A stretch of 64,000 nucleotides of DNA from Cohnella faecalis (GCF_003570905.1 NZ_QXJM01000039.1:558001-622000), one strand, 5' to 3'. Shown: positions 1-9,113, counted from the stretch's first letter. Made by a program: numbers and translations. Notes: generated by a model from the sequence alone, not told the origin.

Positions 1-383
1 TTGGCCGCCGTAAGCTGCTGGTTCGCTGCCCGATAGTCGTCGAACAAAGGCTGGTAACGCTGTTTAGCTTGTTTAGCTTGAGCGTCCAGTCTGCTTAGCT
101 TGCCGGCGTCGATCAGCTTGATTCGTTGGCGTACGCCGAGCAGAGCCTGCTCGTTCTCGGCATGAAGCTTGGCAATCCGTCCGTCGATGCCGTCCAACTG
201 CTGCTGCAAGCCGATCGCATCGGTATAGAGCGCGATTGGCTTCGAAGGCTGCGGGAGCTTGTTCAAAGAAGCTCGGACCGACGAGTCGTACCGGATGGAA
301 AAGGCGGAAGCGATAGGGTTGGCCGCGAGAGCGGACAGAATTAACGACACGATCAGCGCGGACGTCCATTTTGCCGTGTTCAT
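1..383 (-). CDS. Hypothetical secreted coiled-coil protein (C-terminus outside window)
   Basis: The frame runs leftward from an ATG at 381-383 and is still open at base 1, so the gene is partial. The first residues (MNTAKWTSALIVSLILSALA) are a basic start followed by a hydrophobic stretch, ending near an Ala-x-Ala site, as in a Sec signal peptide. The remaining ~100 residues are rich in Gln, Lys, Ala and Leu (for example LQQQLDG, LDAQAKQAKQRY), which suggests a coiled coil outside the membrane. An AGGAGT ribosome binding site precedes the ATG. I recognise no family and propose no function. Confidence 0.6.
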   Translation of the reverse strand, partial: MNTAKWTSALIVSLILSALAANPIASAFSIRYDSSVRASLNKLPQPSKPIALYTDAIGLQQQLDGIDGRIAKLHAENEQALLGVRQRIKLIDAGKLSRLDAQAKQAKQRYQPLFDDYRAANQQLTAA

Positions 384-589
384 TGAAAAAAACGACTCCT
401 TTCGAATTCGCTTACGATGATTCGGATACCGAACGAACGCGGGCAGCATCCGACGGATACGACAAAAAAGCACCGCGCAAGAAGGGCGATCGCTCGCCTT
501 TTCTTACGGGTGCTTCCTTCGTAAGCGTTTCGGTTTTGTGGTTTGCGTAGACTATACCGCACCTTGCCGGATGCCGTCAAGCCTCGCGT

Positions 590-991
590 TTACATGGCTC
601 CGATGATGAGACCGGACAAGAGAAAGGAGACGACGTGATAGCCGCTCGTAATGATAAAAAGGCCGCCGCTGCGTCCCTCGAACAAATAGTTCATGCCGAT
701 TTTGGCCGATACGACGATACCAATGAGCAGCCCGGCGATGACTCCCGCGCCGACGGTTCCGTCCGTCAAAGTGACGATGGCCGCGAGAATCCACGATCCG
801 ATAAGAGCCGTTGCCGCGGTTAGAACGTAAGTCAGCGGGCCTCCGCCCGACATGTCCTCCGCTTTTTTGCCGATTTGCTTCATCCAGGCGCCGCCGAACA
901 GGATCGGCGAGTACCAAAGAAAGCCGAGAATCATCGTCGCCACGGTCGCGGCCAGCACCGCCACATAGTTGATGTCCTCCAAATGGAACAT
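590..991 (-). CDS. DUF1761 domain-containing membrane protein
   Basis: This 133-residue protein has about four hydrophobic segments. The N-terminal block with LGFLWYSP followed by FGGAWMKQ is typical of DUF1761 small membrane proteins, whose function is unknown. An upstream ATG would add 14 residues (start at 1033). I chose the ATG at 989-991 because AAAGGGG lies about 9 bases before it on the minus strand. It stands alone, divergent from topB. The 206 bases between it and the gene at 383 hold no supported feature. Confidence 0.7.
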   Translation of the reverse strand: MFHLEDINYVAVLAATVATMILGFLWYSPILFGGAWMKQIGKKAEDMSGGGPLTYVLTAATALIGSWILAAIVTLTDGTVGAGVIAGLLIGIVVSAKIGMNYLFEGRSGGLFIITSGYHVVSFLLSGLIIGAM

Positions 992-1096
992 TTTGGCGCA
1001 CCCCTTTGTCAGTTGTCCGTTGTCGTTTTGCACCTAAAATATAGCACAAAGATCGGCTTCATGGTATGATTCGAGGAAAGAGAATCTGTGGTGAAG

Positions 1097-1135
1097 CCCA
1101 CCCCGGTCGACGGCCTTCTGTCTGCCGGGGGTGTT
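1097..1135 (+). promoter_or_regulatory. Hairpin upstream of topB
   Basis: CACCCCGG (1099-1106) can pair with CCGGGGGTG (1125-1133) with one bulge, just before the topB ribosome binding site at 1141-1150. Only a weak T-rich tail (TTATTT) follows. It could be a leader hairpin or a weak terminator. The pairing is seen; the role is not known. Confidence 0.3.
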
Positions 1136-1160
1136 ATTTGAGCGGAGAGGAACGAGCCTG

Positions 1161-3470
1161 TTGAAGACGTTGATCATCGCGGAAAAGCCGGATATGGGAC
1201 GCAATATCGCGGCCGTTATCGAGCCGAAGGCGCAAAATAGACGAACGTACCTGGAAGGCGACACCTACATTATTTCGTGGGCGATCGGCCATCTGATCGG
1301 GCTTGCGGAGCCGGACCTCTACGACGAAAAGTATAAAAAATGGAGATTCGGAGATTTGCCCATCATTCCGGACGAGTTCAAGCTGCTGCCGAATCCGAGG
1401 ACGAAGGACCAGCTTCACGTTATCAAGGAGCTGGCCGAACGGTGCGATACTCTCGTGAACGCGTGCGATGCCGGGCGGGAGGGGCAGCATATTTTTTCGC
1501 TTATTCGCCGGCATCTGGAGTTGAATCAACCGGTGAAACGGCTGTGGATTTCCGATTTGACGGCGGAGACGATTCGCAAAGGGTTCGATCAGCTCAAGGA
1601 CGACGCCGAATACGACAACTTGACGAGAGCGGCGAGAGCGAGAAGCGAGGCGGACTGGCTTATTGGCATGAACGGCTCGCGCGCGTTTACGACGAAGCAT
1701 AACGAGCTGCTGTCGGTAGGGCGTGTTCAGACGCCCGTATTGGCGCTTATTTACGATCGACATAAGCAGATCGAGGCGTTCGACAGCTTGAAGTTCTACG
1801 ACGTGACGGCCAAGTTCGAGCAGGAGTCTACCGGGTATCGCGGCTTGTGGCAAGGCGAAAGGATGACCGACCGGAAAAAGGCCGAAGCGATCGAGGCGAA
1901 AGTAAAGGGCAAGCCCGGTACGATCGCCAGCTACGAGATCAAGGACACGAAGGAGTATCCTTGGAAGCTGTACGATCTGACGCTGCTGCAGCGGGATGCT
2001 AACGGCAAGTTCGGCTTTTCCGCCAAGAAGACACTGGATACGGCTCAGACGCTATACGAGAAACATAAGGTTATCTCTTATCCGCGGACGAACTCCAACT
2101 ATGTCACCGAGCAAAATATACCGGAAATGCATCGCGCCTTGGACGCGCTAAGAGGTTCCGACTACGACAAATTCGTGCAAGGCGCGAACAAGAAGCTCGT
2201 TCATACCGGCAACCGGAACGTGTGCAACGCGACCAAGGTCGAGGACCACCATGCCATTCTTCCAACGGTGAAGAAGCCGCAAGGGCTCAGTCCGGATGAA
2301 AGGAAGCTTTACGATCTGATCGTCAAGCGGTTTTTGTCGCATTTTTATCCTCCGGCGGAATACAAGGTTCATACGGTCATGACGGAGGTCGAACGGGAAA
2401 CCTTCAAGACGACGGTGAAGCAGCTGCTTTCGATCGGGTGGAAGGTGCTGAACGAAGGGGATGCGGGGGATAAGGCGAAGGCGAAAGGAAAAGACGCCGA
2501 CAAGGAAAAAGAGGAGGAGGAGGAGGAGACGGACGCTCCCTTCTCTCTCGATGCCGCCAAACCGGTGCAATGCGTCGACGTTGAAGTGAAGGAGAAGGAG
2601 ACGCAGCCTCCGAAGCATTACACGGAGGGGACGCTGTTGAAGGCGATGGAGAGCGCGGGCAAGCAGATCGAGGACGAGGAGCTGCGGGATGCGATGAAGG
2701 ATTCCGGGCTCGGCACTCCGGCGACTCGCGCTGCAACCATCGAGCGGCTGAAGCAGGTCGGCTACGTGGACATGCAGGGCAAGCAGATCCGCATTACGCC
2801 TAAAGGGCGCAAGGCAGTAGAGCTTATTCGGGGCGCGGGAGTCGCGCTGCTCACTTCGCCGGAGATGACGGGACAGTGGGAGCGGCGATTGAACGAAATA
2901 TCCCGCGGGCAAGCTTCGGCCGACACGTTCATGGGCAACGTGAAAAAGTTCACGCGCCAAATTATCGAGAAGGTTCACTACCAGCGGCCTGCGGCCAAGA
3001 CCGATTTTGCAAAGCCGGAGCCGGCGGCGGGCAAGCGCACTCGTGCGGCGGCGGGGAGCAAGAGCGCACGATCTGCTGTCGATGCGGGAGAAGCTACGCA
3101 AGGGGGCGGATCGTCTCGCGCGGGAGGCGCGCCGAAAGCCAGCGCCGCCGTTGCGGACAAGCCTTCGGACGGTACGATCGCGGCGTGTCCTCGGCCGGGC
3201 TGCGGCGGCCGGATTTTCATGGGGCGCAAAGGCTACGGGTGCAGCAACTACAAGACAGGCTGCGGGTTTGTTGTGTGGAAGGAAAGCTTCGGCCGCACGC
3301 TGACCGACGCTATGGTGAAGAGCCTCGTCGAGAAAGGCAAGACGGGCAAGCTGAAGTTTGGCGCGGGGGCCGTCACGGGTGCGGGCGGCGGTCAAGGCGG
3401 CGAGCCTTTCGAGGCGCGCATCCTGCTTAGCAACCCGGTTACGGGCGGGCTGGCCCTTGAGCGGGAGTGA
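1161..3470 (+). CDS. topB: DNA topoisomerase III
   Basis: This type IA topoisomerase passes DNA strands through a transient 5'-phosphotyrosine break. It begins with a TOPRIM domain (LIIAEKPDMGR at the start, CDAGREG near residue 103). The catalytic tyrosine is in VISYPRTNS, about residue 307. A Lys/Glu-rich low-complexity insert (around residues 440-460) interrupts the core. The C-terminus has an Ala/Lys-rich linker and one four-cysteine zinc-ribbon-like motif (CPRPGCGG...GCSNYKTGCGF). The frame is open from an ATG at 1131, but TTG at 1161 has AGCGGAGAGG 10 bases upstream and gives the usual family N-terminus, so I start there (769 residues). Repeat array A begins directly after the stop. Confidence 0.93.
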   Translation: MKTLIIAEKPDMGRNIAAVIEPKAQNRRTYLEGDTYIISWAIGHLIGLAEPDLYDEKYKKWRFGDLPIIPDEFKLLPNPRTKDQLHVIKELAERCDTLVNACDAGREGQHIFSLIRRHLELNQPVKRLWISDLTAETIRKGFDQLKDDAEYDNLTRAARARSEADWLIGMNGSRAFTTKHNELLSVGRVQTPVLALIYDRHKQIEAFDSLKFYDVTAKFEQESTGYRGLWQGERMTDRKKAEAIEAKVKGKPGTIASYEIKDTKEYPWKLYDLTLLQRDANGKFGFSAKKTLDTAQTLYEKHKVISYPRTNSNYVTEQNIPEMHRALDALRGSDYDKFVQGANKKLVHTGNRNVCNATKVEDHHAILPTVKKPQGLSPDERKLYDLIVKRFLSHFYPPAEYKVHTVMTEVERETFKTTVKQLLSIGWKVLNEGDAGDKAKAKGKDADKEKEEEEEETDAPFSLDAAKPVQCVDVEVKEKETQPPKHYTEGTLLKAMESAGKQIEDEELRDAMKDSGLGTPATRAATIERLKQVGYVDMQGKQIRITPKGRKAVELIRGAGVALLTSPEMTGQWERRLNEISRGQASADTFMGNVKKFTRQIIEKVHYQRPAAKTDFAKPEPAAGKRTRAAAGSKSARSAVDAGEATQGGGSSRAGGAPKASAAVADKPSDGTIAACPRPGCGGRIFMGRKGYGCSNYKTGCGFVVWKESFGRTLTDAMVKSLVEKGKTGKLKFGAGAVTGAGGGQGGEPFEARILLSNPVTGGLALERE

Positions 3471-3990
3471 CGAGTCGCAGCCGCGCACCAGTGGTACGAG
3501 CTACCATACATCCCGCGAAAAGAGTGGGAAGCCGCGCAACAATGGTACGAGCTCCCATACATTCGGCGGAAAGTGTGTGGGGGCGCGCAACAGTGGTACG
3601 AGCTCCCACACATTCGGCGAAAAGAGCAACCGACCGCGCAACAATGGTACGAGATCCCATACATTCGGCGAAAAGAGCAACCGACCGCGCAACAATGGTA
3701 CGAGCTCCCACACATTCGGCGGAAAGTGTGTGGGGGCGCGCAACAGTGGTACGAGCTCCTACACATTCCGCGAAAAGAGCAGCCGACCGCGCAACAGTGG
3801 TACGAGCTACCATACATTCGGCGGAAAGAGCGGCCGACCGCGCAACAATGGTACGAGCTCCCACACATTCCGCGAAAAGAGTGCCCAGCGGCGCAACAGT
3901 GGTACGAGCTCCCGCACATTCGGCGAAAAGAGCGGCCGACTGCGCCACAGTGGTACGAGCTCCCGCACATTCCGGCGGCAAGGGAGCCAA
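3471..3990. repeat. Tandem repeat array A, 51-bp period, 10 units
   Basis: The core TGGTACGAGCTCCCACACAT recurs every 51 bases, with TGGTAC at 3492, 3543, 3594, 3645, 3696, 3747, 3798, 3849, 3900 and 3951. Units are imperfect: the segment after the core varies (AAAAGAGCAACCGACCG-like versus GTGTGTGGGGG-like). The array starts within a few bases of the topB stop and reaches almost to the stop of the convergent gene at 3997, so it fills a tail-to-tail gap. Because 51 is a multiple of 3 and the units have few stops, long spurious reading frames appear on both strands. No ribosome binding site or plausible protein start was seen. The core is shared with array B. Confidence 0.95.
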
Positions 3991-3996
3991 TATCGG

Positions 3997-4218
3997 TCAG
4001 CGACTCCTCATTTCGAAAAACTCGCAGTCCGTTCGCGACAAGTAATCGATGTCGCCGACACCGGACTGCACGACAACCGTGCTGTCGTCGAAGCGAACGA
4101 TGACGCCGCCCGTGCTGACGATATGATCGTCTTGAAACACTCGCAGCCGCGCTCCCCGCTCCAACGCCTCCACAAAATCCGCTTCCGTCAACAAACGTCT
4201 ATTGCTGTTGCGCGCCAT
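3997..4218 (-). CDS. Small hypothetical protein
   Basis: This 73-residue protein begins one base after the stop of the upstream molybdopterin oxidoreductase (TAG, G, ATG), with AAAGGAAG about 10 bases before the ATG. The two genes are therefore likely co-transcribed and translationally coupled. The middle reads as alternating beta-type residues (GGVIVRFDDSTVVVQSG), compatible with a small beta-barrel or Sm/LSm-like fold, but that is only an impression. There are no cysteines apart from one near the end, and no membrane segment. I recognise no family. A role linked to the oxidoreductase is suggested only by position. Confidence 0.6.
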   Translation of the reverse strand: MARNSNRRLLTEADFVEALERGARLRVFQDDHIVSTGGVIVRFDDSTVVVQSGVGDIDYLSRTDCEFFEMRSR

Positions 4219-4219
4219 C

Positions 4220-6292
4220 CTAGCAGCTTCCTTTCGTGACTTCGACGCGGGTGGAGAAGAAAGTCGCTCCGCCGCCCATGTCGGCTAATCGTTGAGAGGT
4301 CAACGTGTTGATCGCTTGCACGCCCTCGTTGCCCTCTTCCCACCACAAGCCTTGCGTGACAAGCACGCCAGGCAGCACGTCGGCGCCCGCCTTGACGGCG
4401 ATCCGCACCTCGCCCCGTCCATTGCGGACGATGACCCGGTCGCCTGTCCGGACGCCAAGCGTCTCCGCGTCGGCATCGTTCATGTGCAACGCAGGCCGCT
4501 TTTCAAGCTTGGCCAATCGGCTTTGATTGCCGAAAGTCGAGTTAATAAAGCTATGGTTCGGCCCGGTCACCAGCAGGAAGGGCAGCGGCTCCTCCTCCTT
4601 CGCGATCGGCTCGTACTCGGGGACCGGAGGCAGTCCCGCGAGCTTCATCGCCTCGGAATACAGCTCGATTTTGCCGGAGGATGTGGGCAGCCGCCCCGGC
4701 ACGGCCGACAGCGAGCCGCCAAGATTCAGCTTCGCCCAGCCTTCCGCCGCCAGCTTTTCATACGTGATGCCCGCAAGACTCGGGTTGGACGGACAGTCGA
4801 GAGCTTCCCGAATCATCTCTTCCTCCGTCAGATCGAACAGCTCCGGCTCGAAGCCCATGCGCAGCGCCAGCTCCCGGAACAGCGTGAAGTTCGACTTGCA
4901 TTCCCCGATCGTCTCGATGACAGGCTCGTGCAACTGCATGTAGAGATGCCAATAAGAAGCGTACAAGTCCGGATTTTCAAAGTGGCTCGTCGCAGGAAGC
5001 ACCAAATCGGCATATCGGCACGTATCCGTCAGAAAAAGATCGTGCACCACCGTGAACAAGTCATCGCGCATCAACCCTTGCCGCACGCGGTTCTGATCGG
5101 GCGCTACGGAAGCGGGATTGCTATTGTAGACGAACAATATCCGTACGGGAGGCTCGGCATCCAGCAAAGCGTCTCCGAGCTGGTTCATGTTGATCGTTCG
5201 CACGTTTGGATCAGGCAGGAGATCCGGGCGCTCGAGTCCGTCGTTGTTCAATTCGGAGTACCCGCTGTTGCCCTTGATCGCGCCGCCGCCAAGAATGCTC
5301 CATTGGCCGGTCAGCGCAGGCAGGCAAGCGATCGTGCGAATGGCCATTCCGCCGTTGTCGTGATGCTGAAGCCCGTTGCCGATGCGAATGAACGAGGGGG
5401 AGACCGCGCCGTATTCCCGGGCCAACGCAACGATCTTATCCGCAGGCACGCCGGTAATGCCGGACACTCGTTCCGGCGTATATTCCGCTGCCTTCGCCGC
5501 AAGCTCTTCGTAGCCGACCGTATGCGCGGCCAGAAACTTCTTGTCCGTCAACCCTTCCTTGATCAGAACGTGCATCAAACCAAGGGCAAGCGCGGTGTCC
5601 GTGCCCGGCAGGACGGCGATGAATTCGTCGGCCCAAGCGGAAGTGCGGTTCCGGTGCACGTCGATATGGACGATGCGGGCGCCTCTTTTTCGCGCCTCGG
5701 TCGCATAGACGACCTGATGCATGTTCGTGGACACGATATTGCAGCCCCATACGAGAATAAGCTTGGAGTGAACCGTATCTTCGGGGTCGATGCCGAAAGA
5801 GCCGCCCATCGTATACCGGTATCCCGCCGAGCCGGCCGCGTTGCAGATGGCCCGATCCAGCCGGCTTGCGCCAAGCCGGTGGAAAAACCGCCGGTCCATG
5901 CCTTCGGCATTCAGAATGCCCATATTGCCGTAAAAGCTGTAGGGCAAAATCGCCTCGGCGCCGTGCTCCCGGATCGTATGGCGCATTCGGGCCGTCATTA
6001 GCTCGTACGCTTCGTCCCAGCTAATTCTCTCGAAGCCGTCCAACGTGCCTTTTCCGGCTCCTGCTTTTCGTCTCATAGGGTATTGAAGGCGCTCCGGATG
6101 ATATACCCGCTCGTGCAGATGCCGGACCTTGTTGCAGATGGCCCCTTGGGTAACGGGATGCTCCGAATCGCCGTCTATGGCTGTTATGCGCCCGTCTTCG
6201 ATCGTCACGCTCAGGCTGCACGTATCCGGGCAGTCGAACGGGCAGACAGAGCGGGCTGTTGTCGTCGTTGCGGCGGTCATGCCGGTATCCAC
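4220..6292 (-). CDS. Molybdopterin oxidoreductase, YyaE-like
   Basis: This 690-residue protein belongs to the DMSO-reductase superfamily (bis-MGD molybdenum enzymes). The N-terminal motif CPFDCPDTC with a later Cys (ICNKVRH) is the pattern of a [4Fe-4S] cluster. Molybdopterin-binding landmarks follow, such as VWGCNIVSTNMHQ and GNGLQHHDNGG, and a C-terminal dinucleotide-binding domain lies after about residue 570. There is no Tat signal, so it is probably cytoplasmic. Length and domain order match B. subtilis YyaE, whose substrate is not known to me. An alternative start is Met5. It is followed immediately by a coupled 73-residue gene. Molybdenum supply may connect it with modA (8205) and nasC (31139). 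Confidence 0.82.
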   Translation of the reverse strand: MDTGMTAATTTTARSVCPFDCPDTCSLSVTIEDGRITAIDGDSEHPVTQGAICNKVRHLHERVYHPERLQYPMRRKAGAGKGTLDGFERISWDEAYELMTARMRHTIREHGAEAILPYSFYGNMGILNAEGMDRRFFHRLGASRLDRAICNAAGSAGYRYTMGGSFGIDPEDTVHSKLILVWGCNIVSTNMHQVVYATEARKRGARIVHIDVHRNRTSAWADEFIAVLPGTDTALALGLMHVLIKEGLTDKKFLAAHTVGYEELAAKAAEYTPERVSGITGVPADKIVALAREYGAVSPSFIRIGNGLQHHDNGGMAIRTIACLPALTGQWSILGGGAIKGNSGYSELNNDGLERPDLLPDPNVRTINMNQLGDALLDAEPPVRILFVYNSNPASVAPDQNRVRQGLMRDDLFTVVHDLFLTDTCRYADLVLPATSHFENPDLYASYWHLYMQLHEPVIETIGECKSNFTLFRELALRMGFEPELFDLTEEEMIREALDCPSNPSLAGITYEKLAAEGWAKLNLGGSLSAVPGRLPTSSGKIELYSEAMKLAGLPPVPEYEPIAKEEEPLPFLLVTGPNHSFINSTFGNQSRLAKLEKRPALHMNDADAETLGVRTGDRVIVRNGRGEVRIAVKAGADVLPGVLVTQGLWWEEGNEGVQAINTLTSQRLADMGGGATFFSTRVEVTKGSC

Positions 6293-6356
6293 TCTCCATT
6301 CGATGGGTCTGTTTTTGCTTATTGTTTTGATTATGCCACAAAACGGCGGTTTGCGC

Positions 6357-6384
6357 TTGACAATACCTGTGGGGGGTATATAGT
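6357..6384 (+). promoter_or_regulatory. csoR-1 promoter with CsoR-type operator
   Basis: TTGACA (6357-6362) and TATAGT (6379-6384) are 16 bases apart. The spacer holds ATACCTGTGGGGGGTAT, an interrupted palindrome (ATACC...GGGGTAT) like the G-tract operators bound by CsoR copper repressors. Its placement between the -35 and -10 boxes predicts copper-relieved repression of the gene behind it. Confidence 0.75.
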
Positions 6385-6509
6385 GAAGACAAGAAGCTTA
6401 CGAGACAGGGGATGAGAATGATGATGCCAACCGATAACGAACAAGAAGCCGCTTGTCATTCCGGCGGCGATGAGCACGACGGGGAAGAAAGAGCCATCAC
6501 TCCGACCAG

Positions 6510-6761
6510 ATGAAAGCGAACCTGATGACAAGACTGAACCGGATCGAAGGCCAGGTTAGAGGCGTCAAAGGAATGATCGAAAAGGATACGTATTGCGACG
6601 ACGTGTTGAATCAGATTGCGGCTATTCAATCGGCGCTGGGAAGCGTCGGCAAGCTGCTGCTGGAAGGCCATATGAGAAGCTGCGTTATCGAACGAATCCA
6701 GGAAGGGGAAAGCGCGGTTATCGACGAGCTTCTGGTAACGATTAATAAATTAATGAAATAA
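6510..6761 (+). CDS. csoR: CsoR-family metal-sensing repressor (paralogue 1), N-terminus frameshifted
   Basis: This is an all-helical CsoR/RcnR-type repressor that would release DNA on binding Cu(I). The copper ligands Cys...His-x3-Cys are present (TYCDDV and EGHMRSC). The intact 83-residue frame starts at an ATG without a good ribosome binding site. An upstream frame beginning at 6418-6424, behind AGGGGATG, encodes a His/Cys/acid-rich tail (CHSGGDEHDGEE) and then goes out of frame near 6489. Restoring one A in the AAA run at 6488-6490 would give EEKSHHSD, matching the tail of paralogue 2 at 9114 (KSHHSD). The true protein is probably about 114 residues. Its promoter carries a CsoR-type operator, so it is probably autoregulated. 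Confidence 0.85.
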   Translation: MKANLMTRLNRIEGQVRGVKGMIEKDTYCDDVLNQIAAIQSALGSVGKLLLEGHMRSCVIERIQEGESAVIDELLVTINKLMK

Positions 6762-6815
6762 AACGGCAACAAGCGTACGCAGAGGCGCTATATCCGAAGG
6801 AGACCGCTCGCCGCC

Positions 6816-7967
6816 ATGAACGCAACGATTCGTCTTAAGGGCTTTAATTTCTTTTATTTCTCGATGTTTGCTCTGTTCATTTCGTTTTTGCCGGTGTACA
6901 TGGCCAAGGTTGGCGTATCGAAAACCCACCTTGGCTTCATTCTCGGGCTGGGAAGCGTCGTTTGTATCGTATCGCAGCCCTTTTGGGGAGTCATCAGCGA
7001 CAAATATCGTACGGTTCGCAAAGTGCTGTTGCTTTTGATTCTGCTGTCCGTCTTGTCTGGAAGCTTCCTGTTCCAATCGGTTCACCTGTGGAGCTTGCTG
7101 CCGGCGGTTCTGCTGATGAATCTGTTTTTTCTTCCGACGGACCCGCTGGTGGAGAGCTTGAATTTTCGAACGACGCAGGCGCAAAAGGTATCTTACGGAT
7201 CGGTAAGGATGTTCGGCGCGCTCGGCTATGCGATAACGTCATTGCTGGCCGGAGGCGTTTTGGCGCAATGGGGAATGGATAGCTTAGCATGGATTTTCGC
7301 AGGCGCGGGCTTGCTGGCGCTGTTGCTCGCTTTCGGGCTTGCGGACGTGGAGACATCGGCGAAGCCTGTGCTTGTGCGGCATTTGCGTTCTTTTTTGTTG
7401 AAACGAGATACGATTGCACTTCTGGTCGTCGTCTTCGCAGTGGCGATTCCGCACAAAATGAACGATATATTCATCGGCTTGTACATGGATGAGCTTGGCG
7501 GATCGATGAGGCTGACCGGAATGTCGTGGTTCGTCATGACGATCATGGAGACGATCATGTTCGCGGCAAGCTCCCGACTGATCCGGCCGGGCCGGGAAGG
7601 GCTGCTGATGACGATTGCGGCGGGCTTGTATGCCGTAAGATTTTTGCTAAGCTCGTTCGTGACGGATCCTTATGAGCTTGTCGGACTTCAGATCTTTCAA
7701 GGATTTACTTTTGTGCTGTTTTACGTGGGGGCGCTGCAATATTTATATTCCATCGTTCCGGAGGAATGGAAATCGACGGGACAGACGATGGTTACGGTGT
7801 TATTCTTCGGCGTATCGGGCATTATCGGCTCGGGAATCGGAGGTTGGCTGCTGGACGAGCTGGGGGGTGCTTGGCTTTATCGGATTATGGCGGCCTTGGC
7901 TGTTGCGGGGTTCGTATTGTGCATGGCTTTGCTTGGGCGCAGACGGACTTCGCAGGAACAAGCTTGA
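6816..7967 (+). CDS. MFS transporter (MFS_1-like)
   Basis: This 383-residue protein has about 12 hydrophobic segments. It carries the MFS loop-2 signature (GVISDKYRTVRK) after helix 2, in the manner of the YwbF/nucleoside-symporter-like MFS_1 group. The start has GAAGGAG upstream. It lies 54 bases after csoR-1 with no terminator seen between, so it may be read from the csoR-1 promoter. That makes copper-responsive expression possible, but nothing in the protein indicates a metal substrate. A 17-bp-stem hairpin follows the stop. Confidence 0.8.
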   Translation: MNATIRLKGFNFFYFSMFALFISFLPVYMAKVGVSKTHLGFILGLGSVVCIVSQPFWGVISDKYRTVRKVLLLLILLSVLSGSFLFQSVHLWSLLPAVLLMNLFFLPTDPLVESLNFRTTQAQKVSYGSVRMFGALGYAITSLLAGGVLAQWGMDSLAWIFAGAGLLALLLAFGLADVETSAKPVLVRHLRSFLLKRDTIALLVVVFAVAIPHKMNDIFIGLYMDELGGSMRLTGMSWFVMTIMETIMFAASSRLIRPGREGLLMTIAAGLYAVRFLLSSFVTDPYELVGLQIFQGFTFVLFYVGALQYLYSIVPEEWKSTGQTMVTVLFFGVSGIIGSGIGGWLLDELGGAWLYRIMAALAVAGFVLCMALLGRRRTSQEQA

Positions 7968-7979
7968 AAATAGCGAGAA

Positions 7980-8024
7980 ACGAGAGCCTTGGTCCCTCCG
8001 TTTTAGGGGGATCAAGGCTCTCGT
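7980..8024 (+). terminator. Strong hairpin after the MFS gene
   Basis: ACGAGAGCCTTGGTCCC (7980-7996) pairs with 8008-8024 over 17 bases with a single G-T wobble and a short loop. It lacks a T tract on either strand, so it is a probable but not classical intrinsic terminator. Confidence 0.6.
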
Positions 8025-8102
8025 TATGTAGATAAGGTGACGTGCTTTAGGGACAGTTCCTGCAAAACGGCTTTTTGTGTCATGTTTTCTCACATATTCA
8101 GA

Positions 8103-8175
8103 TTGACATATCGTTATCCGATCTATTATATTGTTTATGTTTAGTTATAATTAATGATATTTAGGTATAACTAAA
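8103..8175 (+). promoter_or_regulatory. modA promoter and inverted repeat
   Basis: TTGACA (8103-8108) and TATATT (8127-8132) are 18 bases apart. Downstream, TTTAGTTATA (8140-8149) and TATAACTAAA (8166-8175) form a perfect 10-bp inverted repeat separated by 16 bases, between the probable transcription start and the ribosome binding site. A repressor bound there, or an RNA hairpin, could control modA. It does not match an operator I know. Confidence 0.6.
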
Positions 8176-8204
8176 TATAAAAAAATGGAAGGGGAATGAG
8201 ATGC

Positions 8205-8981
8205 ATGATCAAAAAATGGAGATCGTCAGCGTTAGTCTTGCTGGCTGCGGCAATCGTAGCGTTTCAACCTGTCTATTCGGCCAAAGCCGCGACAAAGACG
8301 GAGATCGTCATCTCCGCGGCAGCCAGCCTGAAGGATAGCCTTGAAGTCATTGCCGCCGATTACGAAAAGCTTCATCCCGATGTCGAATTGCTGTTCAATT
8401 ACGGGGCTTCGGGAACTTTGCAGAAGCAGATCGAGCAGGGGGCTCCGGCCGACTTGTTCTTATCGGCGGGGCAGAAGCAGGTCGACGCTTTGAAGGATAA
8501 GAAGCTGGTGGATAAGAGCACAACGCTGCTCAAGAACGAGCTGGTGCTCGTCGTGCCTGCCGATTCGAAATTGAAGTTCAATACGGTCAAGCTGCTTACG
8601 GATAAAAAAGTTAAAAAAATCGCCATCGGCCAGCCCGAGAGCGTTCCCGCAGGGCAATATGCCAAGGAGACGCTGCAGACGCGAGAGGTGTGGGATACCC
8701 TTTCCGACAAATACGTATTCGCGAAAGACGTCCGCCAGGTGCTGACATACGTAGAGACCGGCAACGTGGAAGCTGGCTTCGTATACAAAACCGATGCTCT
8801 TACCTCTTCGAAAGTCCGTATCGCGCTTCGGATTTGGGACAGCGCGCATACGCCGATCCTCTATCCGGCCGCCGTTCTTAGCGAAGCGGAGCATCCGAAG
8901 GAAGCGAACGAGTTCTACGATTATTTGCAGAAGCAAGCAGCCCAAAAAGTATTCGTAAAATACGGCTTCACGTCATACTGA
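8205..8981 (+). CDS. modA: Molybdate ABC transporter substrate-binding protein
   Basis: This periplasmic-type binding protein captures molybdate (or tungstate) outside the membrane. It has a signal peptide (basic start, hydrophobic core, SAKA before the mature chain). The ModA signature SAAASLKDSLE and the family pattern FNYGASGTLQKQIEQGAP follow. There is no lipobox cysteine at the usual place. The ATG at 8196 is only one base after GGGG, so I start at 8205, where GGAAGGGG is well spaced (258 residues). No modB/modC permease genes lie beside it, which is unusual, so it must work with components elsewhere. Molybdenum would serve nasC and the 4220-6292 oxidoreductase. Confidence 0.88.
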   Translation: MIKKWRSSALVLLAAAIVAFQPVYSAKAATKTEIVISAAASLKDSLEVIAADYEKLHPDVELLFNYGASGTLQKQIEQGAPADLFLSAGQKQVDALKDKKLVDKSTTLLKNELVLVVPADSKLKFNTVKLLTDKKVKKIAIGQPESVPAGQYAKETLQTREVWDTLSDKYVFAKDVRQVLTYVETGNVEAGFVYKTDALTSSKVRIALRIWDSAHTPILYPAAVLSEAEHPKEANEFYDYLQKQAAQKVFVKYGFTSY

Positions 8982-9113
8982 TTTTTCCCGGATCATCAAG
9001 CGGCTGTCCAGGGGGTCTAAAGTATTTGGACCTTTTGGGCGGCCTTTTCGTTTGCGTCTACTTTTGGATAGGGCGAGGGAGTATAATGGACGTAAGCGAA
9101 AGGAGAGGGCGAA

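Noticed and set aside
4292..6001. 569-residue plus-strand frame opposite the molybdopterin oxidoreductase
   Set aside because: It is antisense to a gene with clear motifs, and its Arg/His-rich composition is typical of shadow frames.
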